NCBI GenBank assembly: GCA_937895435.1 | Contig: CALAXT010000034.1 | Coordinates: 1 to 35,668 of the forward strand | Reading direction: 5' to 3' | DNA from: an uncultured Paracoccaceae bacterium | Lineage (GTDB): Bacteria > Pseudomonadota > Alphaproteobacteria > Rhodobacterales > Rhodobacteraceae | DNA length: 35,668 bases | Shown: piece after piece, positions 8,742 through 16,700 of the stretch | Layout: every line of letters begins with the position of its first letter | How positions within the stretch are numbered: position 1 is the first letter of the stretch | The notes under the pieces: model-generated | Told to the model about the DNA's origin: nothing | What the model saw: the letters and a program-made list of their open reading frames with translations, nothing else | Databases searched by the model: none | Position numbers and translations under genes: made by a program

Positions 8742-10712
8742 ATGCGCGGCCAAGAGACAGGGCGTCTTTTTAAACGGGTGTCCGCGCCTTTGGTGGCGCG
8801 GCAGCACCTGATTGACGCCGATGGGTCAGGGCCAACACAACGCTTGCCGCTTGGTGAGATTTTATTGGCACAAGGCGTGCTGCGCGAATTTGATTTGGCC
8901 CGCGCACTGGCGCTGCAAACGCAACATCAAGCTCGGCTGGGCGACATTTTGCTGGCCAATGGCATGGTCAGTGATGATGCCCTGATGGCAGCGCTAGCGC
9001 TGCAATGGGGGGCGGGCGTGGTGGATGTTCTGTCTGACCCGCCAGACCCACGGTTGATTGATGGTATGGGTATTGAATTTTGTCTGAAAAATGGGCTGTT
9101 GCCGTGGCGCAGGGTGGGTGGTGCGGTGGTGGTGGTGACCAGCCGTCCCGATTGTTTCGATGACCTGCGCGCTGATCTGGTGGCCCATCTTGGCCCGGTT
9201 GTGATGGGCTTGGCATCCGAGCCGGATCTGCATCGTGCGGTTTTAAACACCCGGCAAGCGGCTTTGAATCATGCAGCCGAAACCTGTGTGCCACTTAACG
9301 TCAGTTGTCGCGGCTTTCGCAGTGATCGGTTGCAAGAGGCGGCCGTGGTGCTGGCGGGGGTGCTGGCTGTTTTGGCGGCAGTTGCTCCGCAGGTGTTTGT
9401 TGGGCTGTTGCTGGGTTGGGCAGTTTTGTCGCTGTGTGCGTCGATGGCTTTGAAGCTGGCCACAGCCATTGCAGCGCAAAGTCGGCCACGCCTGTCTGCG
9501 CTTACACCCCCACCGATTGGGCGTTTGCCCGTGGTTTCGGTGATGGTGCCGCTGTTTCATGAAACTGATATTGCGGCCCGGCTGGTCGCACGGCTGGGGC
9601 AGCTGCGCTATCCACGTGAATTGCTTGATATTGTTTTGGTTGTTGAACAAGAAGACAGCGCCACCCACGCTGCCCTGCAATCTGCCGATTTGCCGCGTTG
9701 GATGCGGATCGTAACCGTGCCCAATGGGCCGCTGAAAACCAAGCCACGGGCCCTTAATTTTGCGCTGAATTTTTGCCGTGGCACAATTATTGGCGTTTAT
9801 GATGCCGAGGATGCGCCCGCGCCCGATCAGATCTTGCGTGTGGTTGAACGTTTTGCTGTTGCCCCCGCCAATGTTGCCTGTTTGCAGGGGGTTTTGGATT
9901 TCTACAATGCCCGCCACAATTGGCTCGCACGGTGTTTTACGGTGGAATACGCGCTGTCATTTCGCGTGATTTTGCCGGGGTTGCAGCGGTTGGGGCTGGT
10001 GCTGCCCTTGGGGGGAACCACGCTGTTTTTTCGGCGCGAGGTTTTGCAAAAACTGGGCGGATGGGATGCCTATAATGTGACCGAAGATGCCGACTTGGGC
10101 GTGCGTTTGGCTCGCTGCGGGTATCGCACTGAAATGATTGATACGGTCACCGAAGAAGAGGCAAACTGCCGCGCATGGCCCTGGGTGCGGCAACGGTCGC
10201 GATGGCTAAAGGGCTATGCGATGACCTATGGCGTGCATATGAGGGACCCGCGTCAGTTGTTGCGTGATCTGGGGGCGTGGCGGTTTTTGGGGTTTCAGAT
10301 CGTATTTTTGGGGGCAATGTCGCAATTTCTGCTTGCACCACTGTTGTGGAGCTTTTGGTTGATAACCTTTGGTCTGTGGCATCCGTCTGAGGACCTGCTG
10401 TCGTATCACGCGATATTTGTCTTGGGTGGTTTGTTTGTGTTTGCTGAGGCGGTCAATATCGCAGTTGGCTTGGTGGCGGTGTGGGGGGCAAAACATCGCC
10501 ATTTGTGGCTGTGGGTGCCCAGTCTTCATGTCTATTTCATGTTGGGCGCAATTGCGGCTGCCAAGGCTGCTTGGGAAATGCTGCATCAGCCATTCTTTTG
10601 GGATAAAACCAGCCACGGTCATTCCGATACGCACGTTTCGGCCAGCATGGTACAAAATACGGGCTTGGTGGCTGCACCGTTGATGATTTCGCCCAACCCG
10701 CCCCGCGTTTAG
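8742..10712 (+). CDS. MshEN-type domain fused to a membrane family-2 glycosyltransferase
   Basis: A 656-residue membrane protein with two parts. Residues 36-59 and 65-88 form two copies of the MshEN c-di-GMP signature (RLG-x2-L-x3-G-x6-L-x2-AL-x2-Q) separated by exactly five residues; the second copy is complete and the first has P36 in place of R. This matches the N-terminal domain of MshE-like ATPases (T2SSE_N). After a membrane region (about 200-245) comes a processive GT2 domain: SVMVPLFHE, the nucleotide-sugar DAED at 354-357, TED at 447-449, and QRSRW at 484-488. Two or three more membrane helices end the protein (about 516-610). It resembles NfrB/cellulose-synthase-like enzymes that polymerise and export a polysaccharide; the sugar is unknown. 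Binding of c-di-GMP as an activator is inferred. No polysaccharide genes flank it. Its TAG stop overlaps the facing GntR stop by 4 bases. Confidence 0.9.
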   Translation: MRGQETGRLFKRVSAPLVARQHLIDADGSGPTQRLPLGEILLAQGVLREFDLARALALQTQHQARLGDILLANGMVSDDALMAALALQWGAGVVDVLSDPPDPRLIDGMGIEFCLKNGLLPWRRVGGAVVVVTSRPDCFDDLRADLVAHLGPVVMGLASEPDLHRAVLNTRQAALNHAAETCVPLNVSCRGFRSDRLQEAAVVLAGVLAVLAAVAPQVFVGLLLGWAVLSLCASMALKLATAIAAQSRPRLSALTPPPIGRLPVVSVMVPLFHETDIAARLVARLGQLRYPRELLDIVLVVEQEDSATHAALQSADLPRWMRIVTVPNGPLKTKPRALNFALNFCRGTIIGVYDAEDAPAPDQILRVVERFAVAPANVACLQGVLDFYNARHNWLARCFTVEYALSFRVILPGLQRLGLVLPLGGTTLFFRREVLQKLGGWDAYNVTEDADLGVRLARCGYRTEMIDTVTEEEANCRAWPWVRQRSRWLKGYAMTYGVHMRDPRQLLRDLGAWRFLGFQIVFLGAMSQFLLAPLLWSFWLITFGLWHPSEDLLSYHAIFVLGGLFVFAEAVNIAVGLVAVWGAKHRHLWLWVPSLHVYFMLGAIAAAKAAWEMLHQPFFWDKTSHGHSDTHVSASMVQNTGLVAAPLMISPNPPRV

Positions 10713-11359
10713 CGCCCGCGCAGGCTGGCCGCATCCAGCCGCAACCGGGTTTCAAACGCCTTTGAGATATGCTGGCGCAGCGCAGAATACGCGGCGTCAC
10801 CGTCGCCCTGGGCGATCGCCTCAACAATGGCGGCGTGTTCGGCCAATGCCGTTTCCCCGCGCCCCTCGACTGCGAGTGATGTGCTGGCCAGCAGCGCCAT
10901 TGAGCGATGTACCAGTTCCAATTGCGCCACCAAATAGCGGTTGTGCGAGGCCAGGTGCACCTGTTTGTGAAACCGCCTGTTGGCCCGCGCCAGCGCGGTC
11001 GGGTTGTCTTTTAAAGCGTGATCTTCGGCCACCATATCGCCTAAAACCCGGATCTCTTCATCGGTGGCATGGCGGGCGGCCAGTCTGGCGGCCAGCCCTT
11101 CCAGCTCTGCGCGCACCATATAAAGTTCGGCCAATTGGTTATGATCAAGCGATGCTACAATCAGGCTGCGCCCGTCGCGGCTGAGCATGCCTTGGGTTTC
11201 CAGCCGTTGCAATGCTTCGCGGATCGGGGTGCGCGATACTCCAAACCGCTCGGCCAGCTCTGATTCGACCAGCCGCGCGCCGGGGCGATAGATGCCACTG
11301 TCGATTGCCTCAAGGATCAACCCATAGGCATCGGTCTGCGGGGCTTTTGTTTCGATCAT
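10709..11359 (-). CDS. GntR-family transcriptional regulator with FCD ligand domain
   Basis: A 216-residue regulator. Residues about 8-70 form the winged helix-turn-helix (PGARLVESELAERFGVSRTP followed by IREALQRLETQGML), with the RTPIREAL recognition helix usual in the FadR/FCD branch. Residues about 80-205 form the helical FCD effector domain, with a typical RRFHKQVHLASHN segment and a late EHAAIVEAI motif whose histidine commonly binds a metal. The effector is likely a small organic acid, but the target is not shown by the sequence. No catabolic operon is attached. The gene starts about 90 bases from the divergent nucleotidase and overlaps the glycosyltransferase stop by 4 bases. Confidence 0.93.
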   Translation of the reverse strand: MIETKAPQTDAYGLILEAIDSGIYRPGARLVESELAERFGVSRTPIREALQRLETQGMLSRDGRSLIVASLDHNQLAELYMVRAELEGLAARLAARHATDEEIRVLGDMVAEDHALKDNPTALARANRRFHKQVHLASHNRYLVAQLELVHRSMALLASTSLAVEGRGETALAEHAAIVEAIAQGDGDAAYSALRQHISKAFETRLRLDAASLRGR

Positions 11360-11448
11360 CGCAGGCTCCTTTTGCGCAAATCTTAGCCGGGCCAGGGGGC
11401 ATTCTTCAACCCTTGTCGCGGCTCGGGGGTGCGCCTATGGTCGCAGGC

Positions 11449-12096
11449 ATGAACGGTGCTGATTTTCATCATGTGTGTACTTGGGTTTTTGATCTCGATA
11501 ACACACTTTACCCGCCCTCGGCCCGGCTGTTTGATCAGATCGAACGCCGCATGACGGATTTTGTCATGCAAACGCTGCGGGTCAGCCGGGATGAGGCCGA
11601 CCATCTGCGCACCCATTATTGGAAAACCCACGGTACGACACTTGCGGGGTTGATGCGCGAACATGCCATGCCGCCTGAGGCCTATCTGGAACATGTTCAT
11701 GATATCTCGCTAGATCACCTGCCCCAAGATCCGGCGTTGTGTGCGGCCATCGCCTGTTTGCCGGGGCGGCGGATCGTTTACACAAATGGCACTGCCCCCT
11801 ATGCCCAGCGCGTTTTGGCCGCACGTGGGCTGACCGGGGCGTTTGATGCGGTTTATGGCGTTGAACATGCGGGGTTTCGCCCCAAGCCGGACCGCGCAGC
11901 TTTTGAATGTGTGTTTGCCGCCGACGGGTTGGTGGCGCATCAGGCGGCGATGTTCGAAGACGACCCCCGCAACCTTGCCGCCCCGCATGCACTGGGCATG
12001 CGCACGGTGCATGTGGCGCCTGAGCCGGTTGTGGCCGATCACATCCACCATCATACCGATGATTTGGCGGGCTTTTTGGTGGGGATTGGCCCCTGA
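11449..12096 (+). CDS. HAD-family pyrimidine 5'-nucleotidase
   Basis: A 215-residue HAD-superfamily phosphatase of the pyrimidine 5'-nucleotidase (SDT1-like) group, expected to remove phosphate from UMP/CMP-like nucleotides in the cytoplasm. Motif I is FDLDNTLYP (D15 nucleophile, D17 general acid). Motif II is VYTNGTAPYA, motif III is the lysine in FRPKPDRAAF, and motif IV is FEDDPRNL. The ATG at 11449 gives MNGADFHHVCTWVFDLDNT; the ATG at 11437 is four codons longer and has GGGGG about 8 bases ahead, so either could be used. The frame is open much further upstream, but that part is antisense to the GntR gene. The UbiH-type gene follows after 67 bases on the same strand. Confidence 0.9.
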   Translation: MNGADFHHVCTWVFDLDNTLYPPSARLFDQIERRMTDFVMQTLRVSRDEADHLRTHYWKTHGTTLAGLMREHAMPPEAYLEHVHDISLDHLPQDPALCAAIACLPGRRIVYTNGTAPYAQRVLAARGLTGAFDAVYGVEHAGFRPKPDRAAFECVFAADGLVAHQAAMFEDDPRNLAAPHALGMRTVHVAPEPVVADHIHHHTDDLAGFLVGIGP

Positions 12097-12163
12097 AATT
12101 TGGTGGCGGTTTGATGGTCAAGCCGGGGTCTGCGCACTATATCAGGGCAAAAGGGGGCCGGGT

Positions 12164-13363
12164 ATGCAGGTGTTAGAGTGTGATATCGTGATCGCGGGTG
12201 GTGGCGTGGCCGGGTTGGCTGCGGCGGCGGCGTTTGGCTCGGCCGGGTTTCGCGTGATCTGTGCAGATCCTGCGCCGCCCGTTACCCAAGCCGATGCGCC
12301 CGGGGCAGACCTGCGGACAACCGCATTTTTACAACCCGCGCTGCGCGTGTTGGAAGCAGCGGGCCTGTGGCCGGCGCTGGCCCCCCATGCGGCGGCGCTG
12401 CATGTGATGCGGTTGGTTGAGGCGGGGCAGGGGGGGGAAGATGCGCGGCTGAGTTGCGATTTTAATGCCGCTGATCTTTCAGATCAGCCGTTTGGGTATA
12501 ATCTGCCCAATTGGTTGTTGCGGCGTGAAATGGTGACGCGGCTTGGCCAATTGCCCAATGTTACATTTTTGCCGGGTGTTTCGGTGTTGGGAATGCTGGC
12601 GCGCAGCAGCGGTGCGCAGGTGCGGCTGTCAAATGGTGGGCGGGTGCGTGCCGATCTGGTGATTGGTGCGGATGGCCGCAATTCGCCATTGCGTCAGGCC
12701 GCAGGTATCGGGGTGACCACGCTGCGCTACGGCCAAAAGGCACTGACTTTTGCTGTGACCCATCCGATCCCGCATCAAAATGTTTCGATTGAAACGCATT
12801 TGTCGGGTGGGCCGTTTACGCTGGTTCCCTTGCCCGATCGGTTGGGGCAGCCATCGTCTGCGGTCGTTTGGATGGAACCAGGCGCCGAGGCGCTGCGTCT
12901 GCATGCGCTTGATACTGAAAGTTTTGAGCAGGCGATGTCAGAGCGTTCTTGTCATGTGTTGGGGCCGTTGCGTTTGGCCAGCCAGCGGGGGCTTTGGCCC
13001 ATTATTACCCAGATTGCCGACCGCTTTGACGCGCCACGCTTGGCGCTGATTGCCGAGGCGGCGCATGTCGTGCCCCCGATTGGGGCGCAGGGATTGAATA
13101 TGAGCTTGGCTGACACCGCTGCCTTGTTAGAATTGGCCCAGCAACACAGGGCGACTTTGGGCAGTGATGCCATGTTGGCGGCCTATAACCGGCGGCGCTG
13201 GCCTGATGTTAAGGCGCGGGTCACAGGGATTGATCTGCTCAACCGCACGGCGATGGCGGGTGGGGCGGGCCTGCGCGATTTGCGCGCGCGGGCGCTTGGC
13301 ATGATGCATGGGGTCGTGCCCCTGCGCAAAACACTGATGCGGGCGGGCTTGGGGCTGCGTTGA
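12164..13363 (+). CDS. UbiH/COQ6-type FAD-dependent monooxygenase (variant GD motif)
   Basis: A 399-residue FAD monooxygenase of the UbiH/UbiF/COQ6 family, probably hydroxylating the ubiquinone ring. The N-terminal dinucleotide-binding motif is IVIAGGGVAGLAAA (about residues 9-22). The DG motif is GADGRNSPLR. The second FAD motif, normally GDAAH, reads AEAAHVVPPIGAQGLN here, so Gly-Asp is replaced by Ala-Glu while the following residues are kept. The ATG at 12164 has AAGGGGG before it; the open frame upstream overlaps the nucleotidase and carries no FAD-fold sequence. A second family member lies at 21495-22751. Which ring position each hydroxylates cannot be told from sequence. Confidence 0.88.
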   Translation: MQVLECDIVIAGGGVAGLAAAAAFGSAGFRVICADPAPPVTQADAPGADLRTTAFLQPALRVLEAAGLWPALAPHAAALHVMRLVEAGQGGEDARLSCDFNAADLSDQPFGYNLPNWLLRREMVTRLGQLPNVTFLPGVSVLGMLARSSGAQVRLSNGGRVRADLVIGADGRNSPLRQAAGIGVTTLRYGQKALTFAVTHPIPHQNVSIETHLSGGPFTLVPLPDRLGQPSSAVVWMEPGAEALRLHALDTESFEQAMSERSCHVLGPLRLASQRGLWPIITQIADRFDAPRLALIAEAAHVVPPIGAQGLNMSLADTAALLELAQQHRATLGSDAMLAAYNRRRWPDVKARVTGIDLLNRTAMAGGAGLRDLRARALGMMHGVVPLRKTLMRAGLGLR

Positions 13364-13389
13364 GCCTCGCAGGGCGATGACGCTGACGC

Positions 13390-13848
13390 TTATCCCAAAG
13401 GGCCGGGCAGCCGTTCTTCGCTGAGCAGCACATTGGCCTCAACTTGACCCAAACCGGGCAAGGTCATGATGCGGCGGCGCAGCACGCGTTCAAAATCGGC
13501 CAGATCACGTGCCACGACCCGCAGGCGGTAATCATAAAGCCCCAGCACGTGTTGGACCAACTGCACCTCGGGGATGGCGGTAACGGCGCGTTCAAAATCT
13601 TCCAAGCTTACCCGACCTTTGGTGGCCAGTTTCACCCCCAAGAACACGGTCACGCCAAACCCCAAAGTCTCGCGGTTCACCACAACGCGTTGGCCGGCCA
13701 GAATGCCGGCTGTTTGCAGCCTGCGGATGCGGCGCCATGCGGCCGGTTGGCTAAGCCCCAGGTCGCGCGCCAGAGCGCCCGCGCTTTGGGTCGCATCTTG
13801 GGCCAAGGCGCGCAATAGGGCGTGATCGCAGGCATCAAGATCATTCAT
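13390..13848 (-). CDS. Lrp/AsnC-family transcriptional regulator (downstream copy)
   Basis: A 152-residue Lrp/AsnC regulator. The N-terminal helix-turn-helix covers about residues 5-55 (DHALLRALAQDATQSAGALA, then SQPAAWRRIRRLQTAGIL). A RAM/AsnC ligand domain follows (about 65-145) with VQLVQHVLGLYDYRLRVVA, where small effectors such as amino acids usually bind between subunits. The ATG at 13848 overlaps the TGA of the upstream Lrp gene in an ATGA arrangement, so the two are co-translated. The pair is only moderately alike, so this is an old duplication or a heteromer-forming pair rather than a recent copy. It faces the UbiH-type gene tail to tail. Confidence 0.93.
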   Translation of the reverse strand: MNDLDACDHALLRALAQDATQSAGALARDLGLSQPAAWRRIRRLQTAGILAGQRVVVNRETLGFGVTVFLGVKLATKGRVSLEDFERAVTAIPEVQLVQHVLGLYDYRLRVVARDLADFERVLRRRIMTLPGLGQVEANVLLSEERLPGPLG

Positions 13849-14303
13849 AGCGGCAACTGCGCTGTTTCTTTAATGGTGGCCACATGCATCAGCGCCTCAA
13901 TATCAGCGATATGGGGCAGGGTTAGAATGTGGCTGCGATAAATATGCTGATAATGGCCCATATCGCGGGCAATTACATTCAGTCGCACATCAACCCGCCC
14001 CAGAAAAGTTTGAATTTCGATAACCTCTGGCACAGCGCGTGCGGCGGCCAGAAAATCATCAAAAGCGTGTGGGTCGGTTTTTTCCAGCGTGAATCGCAGC
14101 GAAACTTCGACACTATAACCAAGGGCTGGCCAATGTATCACCGCCTCTTGTCCTGCGATTACACCGGCTTTTCGCAGCCGTTCAATGCGCCGCCAACATG
14201 TGGCCGTGGTCACGCCAGCCCGATCTGCCAGATCGGCGGTGGTGGCTGCGGGTTCGGCCATCAAATGTCGCAGCAATCTGCGATCGGTGTCATCAATTTG
14301 CAT
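13845..14303 (-). CDS. Lrp/AsnC-family transcriptional regulator (upstream copy, beside ilvC)
   Basis: A 152-residue Lrp/AsnC protein that is first in a two-gene unit. The helix-turn-helix occupies about residues 4-52 (DTDRRLLRHLMAEPAATTAD, then TTATCWRRIERLRKAGVI). The RAM domain follows with VIEIQTFLGRVDVRLNVIA and ARDMGHYQHIYRS. The start codon at 14303 is only 6 bases from an AT-rich dyad and has no Shine-Dalgarno sequence before it. This suggests either a leaderless or poorly translated message, and control by the protein bound at the dyad. It is divergent from ilvC, so autoregulation together with control of ilvC is a reasonable inference. Confidence 0.93.
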   Translation of the reverse strand: MQIDDTDRRLLRHLMAEPAATTADLADRAGVTTATCWRRIERLRKAGVIAGQEAVIHWPALGYSVEVSLRFTLEKTDPHAFDDFLAAARAVPEVIEIQTFLGRVDVRLNVIARDMGHYQHIYRSHILTLPHIADIEALMHVATIKETAQLPL

Positions 14304-14309
14304 GAAAAA

Positions 14310-14333
14310 TTCACAAATATTGAATATTGTGAA
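14310..14333. promoter_or_regulatory. Operator-like dyad between the Lrp pair and ilvC
   Basis: TTCACAA (14310-14316) and TTGTGAA (14327-14333) are perfect inverted arms around a 10-base AT core. Within it, AATATT-G-AATATT forms a second, nested dyad. AT-rich interrupted dyads of this kind are typical Lrp/AsnC binding sites. The surrounding 130 bases are far more AT-rich than the genes on either side. Confidence 0.6.
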
Positions 14334-14367
14334 TGAAAATATACAGATTTTGCTAAATATGTCAAAT

Positions 14368-14373
14368 TATGAT
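14368..14373 (+). promoter_or_regulatory. Candidate -10 element for ilvC
   Basis: TATGAT matches five of six bases of the sigma-70 -10 consensus and lies about 60 bases before the ilvC start. No good -35 hexamer lies 16-18 bases upstream, which would fit an activator-dependent promoter. The assignment is tentative. Confidence 0.3.
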
Positions 14374-14388
14374 GCCACTTTTGCGTAA

Positions 14389-15456
<1,068 letters not shown>

Positions 15457-15465
15457 GCTAGCTTT

Positions 15466-15494
15466 GGCGCGTGCCAGATCGTCTGGCGCGCGCC
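15466..15494 (+). terminator. Strong hairpin between ilvC and the YggS gene
   Basis: GGCGCGTGCCAGA (15466-15478) pairs with TCTGGCGCGCGCC (15482-15494) over 13 bases with one G-U pair and a 3-base loop. Only two T follow, then the next gene's AAAAGGAAG ribosome site. It may be a weak terminator, an mRNA-stabilising 3' structure for ilvC, or both. Confidence 0.6.
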
Positions 15495-15514
15495 TTCAAA
15501 AGGAAGTACCCGCC

Positions 15515-16162
15515 ATGAGCCTTGATGCCATTCTCGCCCGGATTGGCGCGGCAGAAACCGCAGCCCAACGTCCGCTGGGTTCTGTGCAGTTGATTGCGGT
15601 GTCCAAAGAACAACCCGATGAGCGGGTGCATGCGGTATTAGCGGCGGGGCACCGGGTTTTTGGGGAAAACAAAGTACAAGAGTCGGCACGCAAATGGCCC
15701 GATTTTCGGGCAGAGTTTTCAGGGGTGCAGGTGCATCTGATAGGGCCATTGCAGACCAATAAAGCTCGTCAGGCGATGGGGCTCTTTGATGCTATCCATA
15801 CGGTCGACCGCCCGAAACTGGCGCAAACGCTTGCCCGGCTGGCGGATGAATTGGGCCATTGCCCTGATCTGTTCATTCAGGTCAACACCGGGTCTGAGCC
15901 ACAAAAAGCTGGGATTGTGCCCGATGCCACAGATGCTTTCGTGGCCGAGGTGCGCGCGCTGGGCCTGCCGCTGCGCGGCCTGATGTGTATCCCGCCTGTC
16001 GATGAGCTGCCGAACGCGCATTTTGCGATGTTGGGCCAGATGGCGGCCCGCAACGGTTTGGCAGGGCTGTCGATGGGGATGAGTGGTGATTTTGAAACCG
16101 CGATTGCCCAAGGCGCCACCCATGTTCGGGTCGGATCCGCCATTTTTGGCGCCCGGGTCTGA
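15515..16162 (+). CDS. YggS/PROSC-type pyridoxal-phosphate homeostasis protein
   Basis: A 215-residue PLP-binding protein of the YggS/PLPBP family, which balances free PLP and so affects amino-acid and keto-acid pools; it has no known catalytic reaction. The PLP lysine is K31 in LIAVSKEQ. HLIGPLQTNKAR and the C-terminal SMGMSGDFETAI and HVRVGSAIFGAR are the family's phosphate-binding segments. The ATG at 15515 follows AAAAGGAAG; an upstream in-frame start at 15464 would run through the hairpin and is rejected. Placement directly after ilvC agrees with the known effect of YggS loss on branched-chain amino-acid metabolism, although the hairpin may uncouple their expression. Confidence 0.93.
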   Translation: MSLDAILARIGAAETAAQRPLGSVQLIAVSKEQPDERVHAVLAAGHRVFGENKVQESARKWPDFRAEFSGVQVHLIGPLQTNKARQAMGLFDAIHTVDRPKLAQTLARLADELGHCPDLFIQVNTGSEPQKAGIVPDATDAFVAEVRALGLPLRGLMCIPPVDELPNAHFAMLGQMAARNGLAGLSMGMSGDFETAIAQGATHVRVGSAIFGARV

Positions 16163-16196
16163 GCTGCTTGTCTAATCTGGCCGGATCGTTGCGTCC

Positions 16197-16700
16197 TTAG
16201 GCGGTTATGATCAGCTTTGATGCGGGCCGCAGACGGCGCGCGATCCAGATCAAATGATCGCGGCAAAACGCAACACAGCCCGCCGTTGGCCGGCCACGCC
16301 CACGCCATTGGTGCAAGAAAATGGCAGAACCACAGCCTTTTTCCGCCTGCGGCCAGTTCCAATCGGTCAGCAGCACGACATCATATTGTGGATCGGCACG
16401 CCGCAGCCGTTCGTGGCCAAAACTGTGGGGCGCGCGCACCATCAGGTTATAATCAGGGTCGCGCGGATCATCAGACCACAGGTCATTTGGCCCGATTGGC
16501 CGAGCCCAGTGGGGCAATTTGCTGCGCGCAATGCGGTCGGGGCGGTAAAGCAAGCCAATGATGCCATGCACACCCGCAGGCGTGGCGCCATCGCCTTCGC
16601 GTTTGGCTGATGTGATGCCGCCGCGCCCGATGCAGGCGGGAAAGCGCCGCCCGGCAAAGCGCACGCCTTGGCGCGTCAGCACCAAATCATACGGCTTCAC
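16197..16700 (-). CDS. L,D-transpeptidase (YkuD-like) family protein without visible export signal
   Basis: A 167-residue protein of the L,D-transpeptidase catalytic-domain family, which in secreted members crosslinks peptidoglycan through a cysteine. The likely catalytic residues are H130 and C142 in IFLHQWRGRGRPTAGCVAF, a variant of the usual SHGC motif. Other family-like segments are CIGRGGITSAKREGDGATPAG near the front (residues 23-43) and PDYNLMVRAPHS. The N terminus (MKPYDLVLTRQGVRF) shows no signal peptide or membrane segment, so its location is unclear. Its ATG overlaps the ribA stop in an ATGA arrangement, which indicates translational coupling to ribA. It may act on a cytoplasmic precursor or be exported by an unrecognised route; both are guesses. 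Confidence 0.82.
   Translation of the reverse strand: MKPYDLVLTRQGVRFAGRRFPACIGRGGITSAKREGDGATPAGVHGIIGLLYRPDRIARSKLPHWARPIGPNDLWSDDPRDPDYNLMVRAPHSFGHERLRRADPQYDVVLLTDWNWPQAEKGCGSAIFLHQWRGRGRPTAGCVAFCRDHLIWIARRLRPASKLIITA

Noticed and set aside
11212-11448. Upstream extension of the pyrimidine 5'-nucleotidase frame
   Set aside because: It runs antisense to the GntR gene and has low-complexity Arg/Pro/Ser content; the HAD domain begins right after the ATG at 11449.
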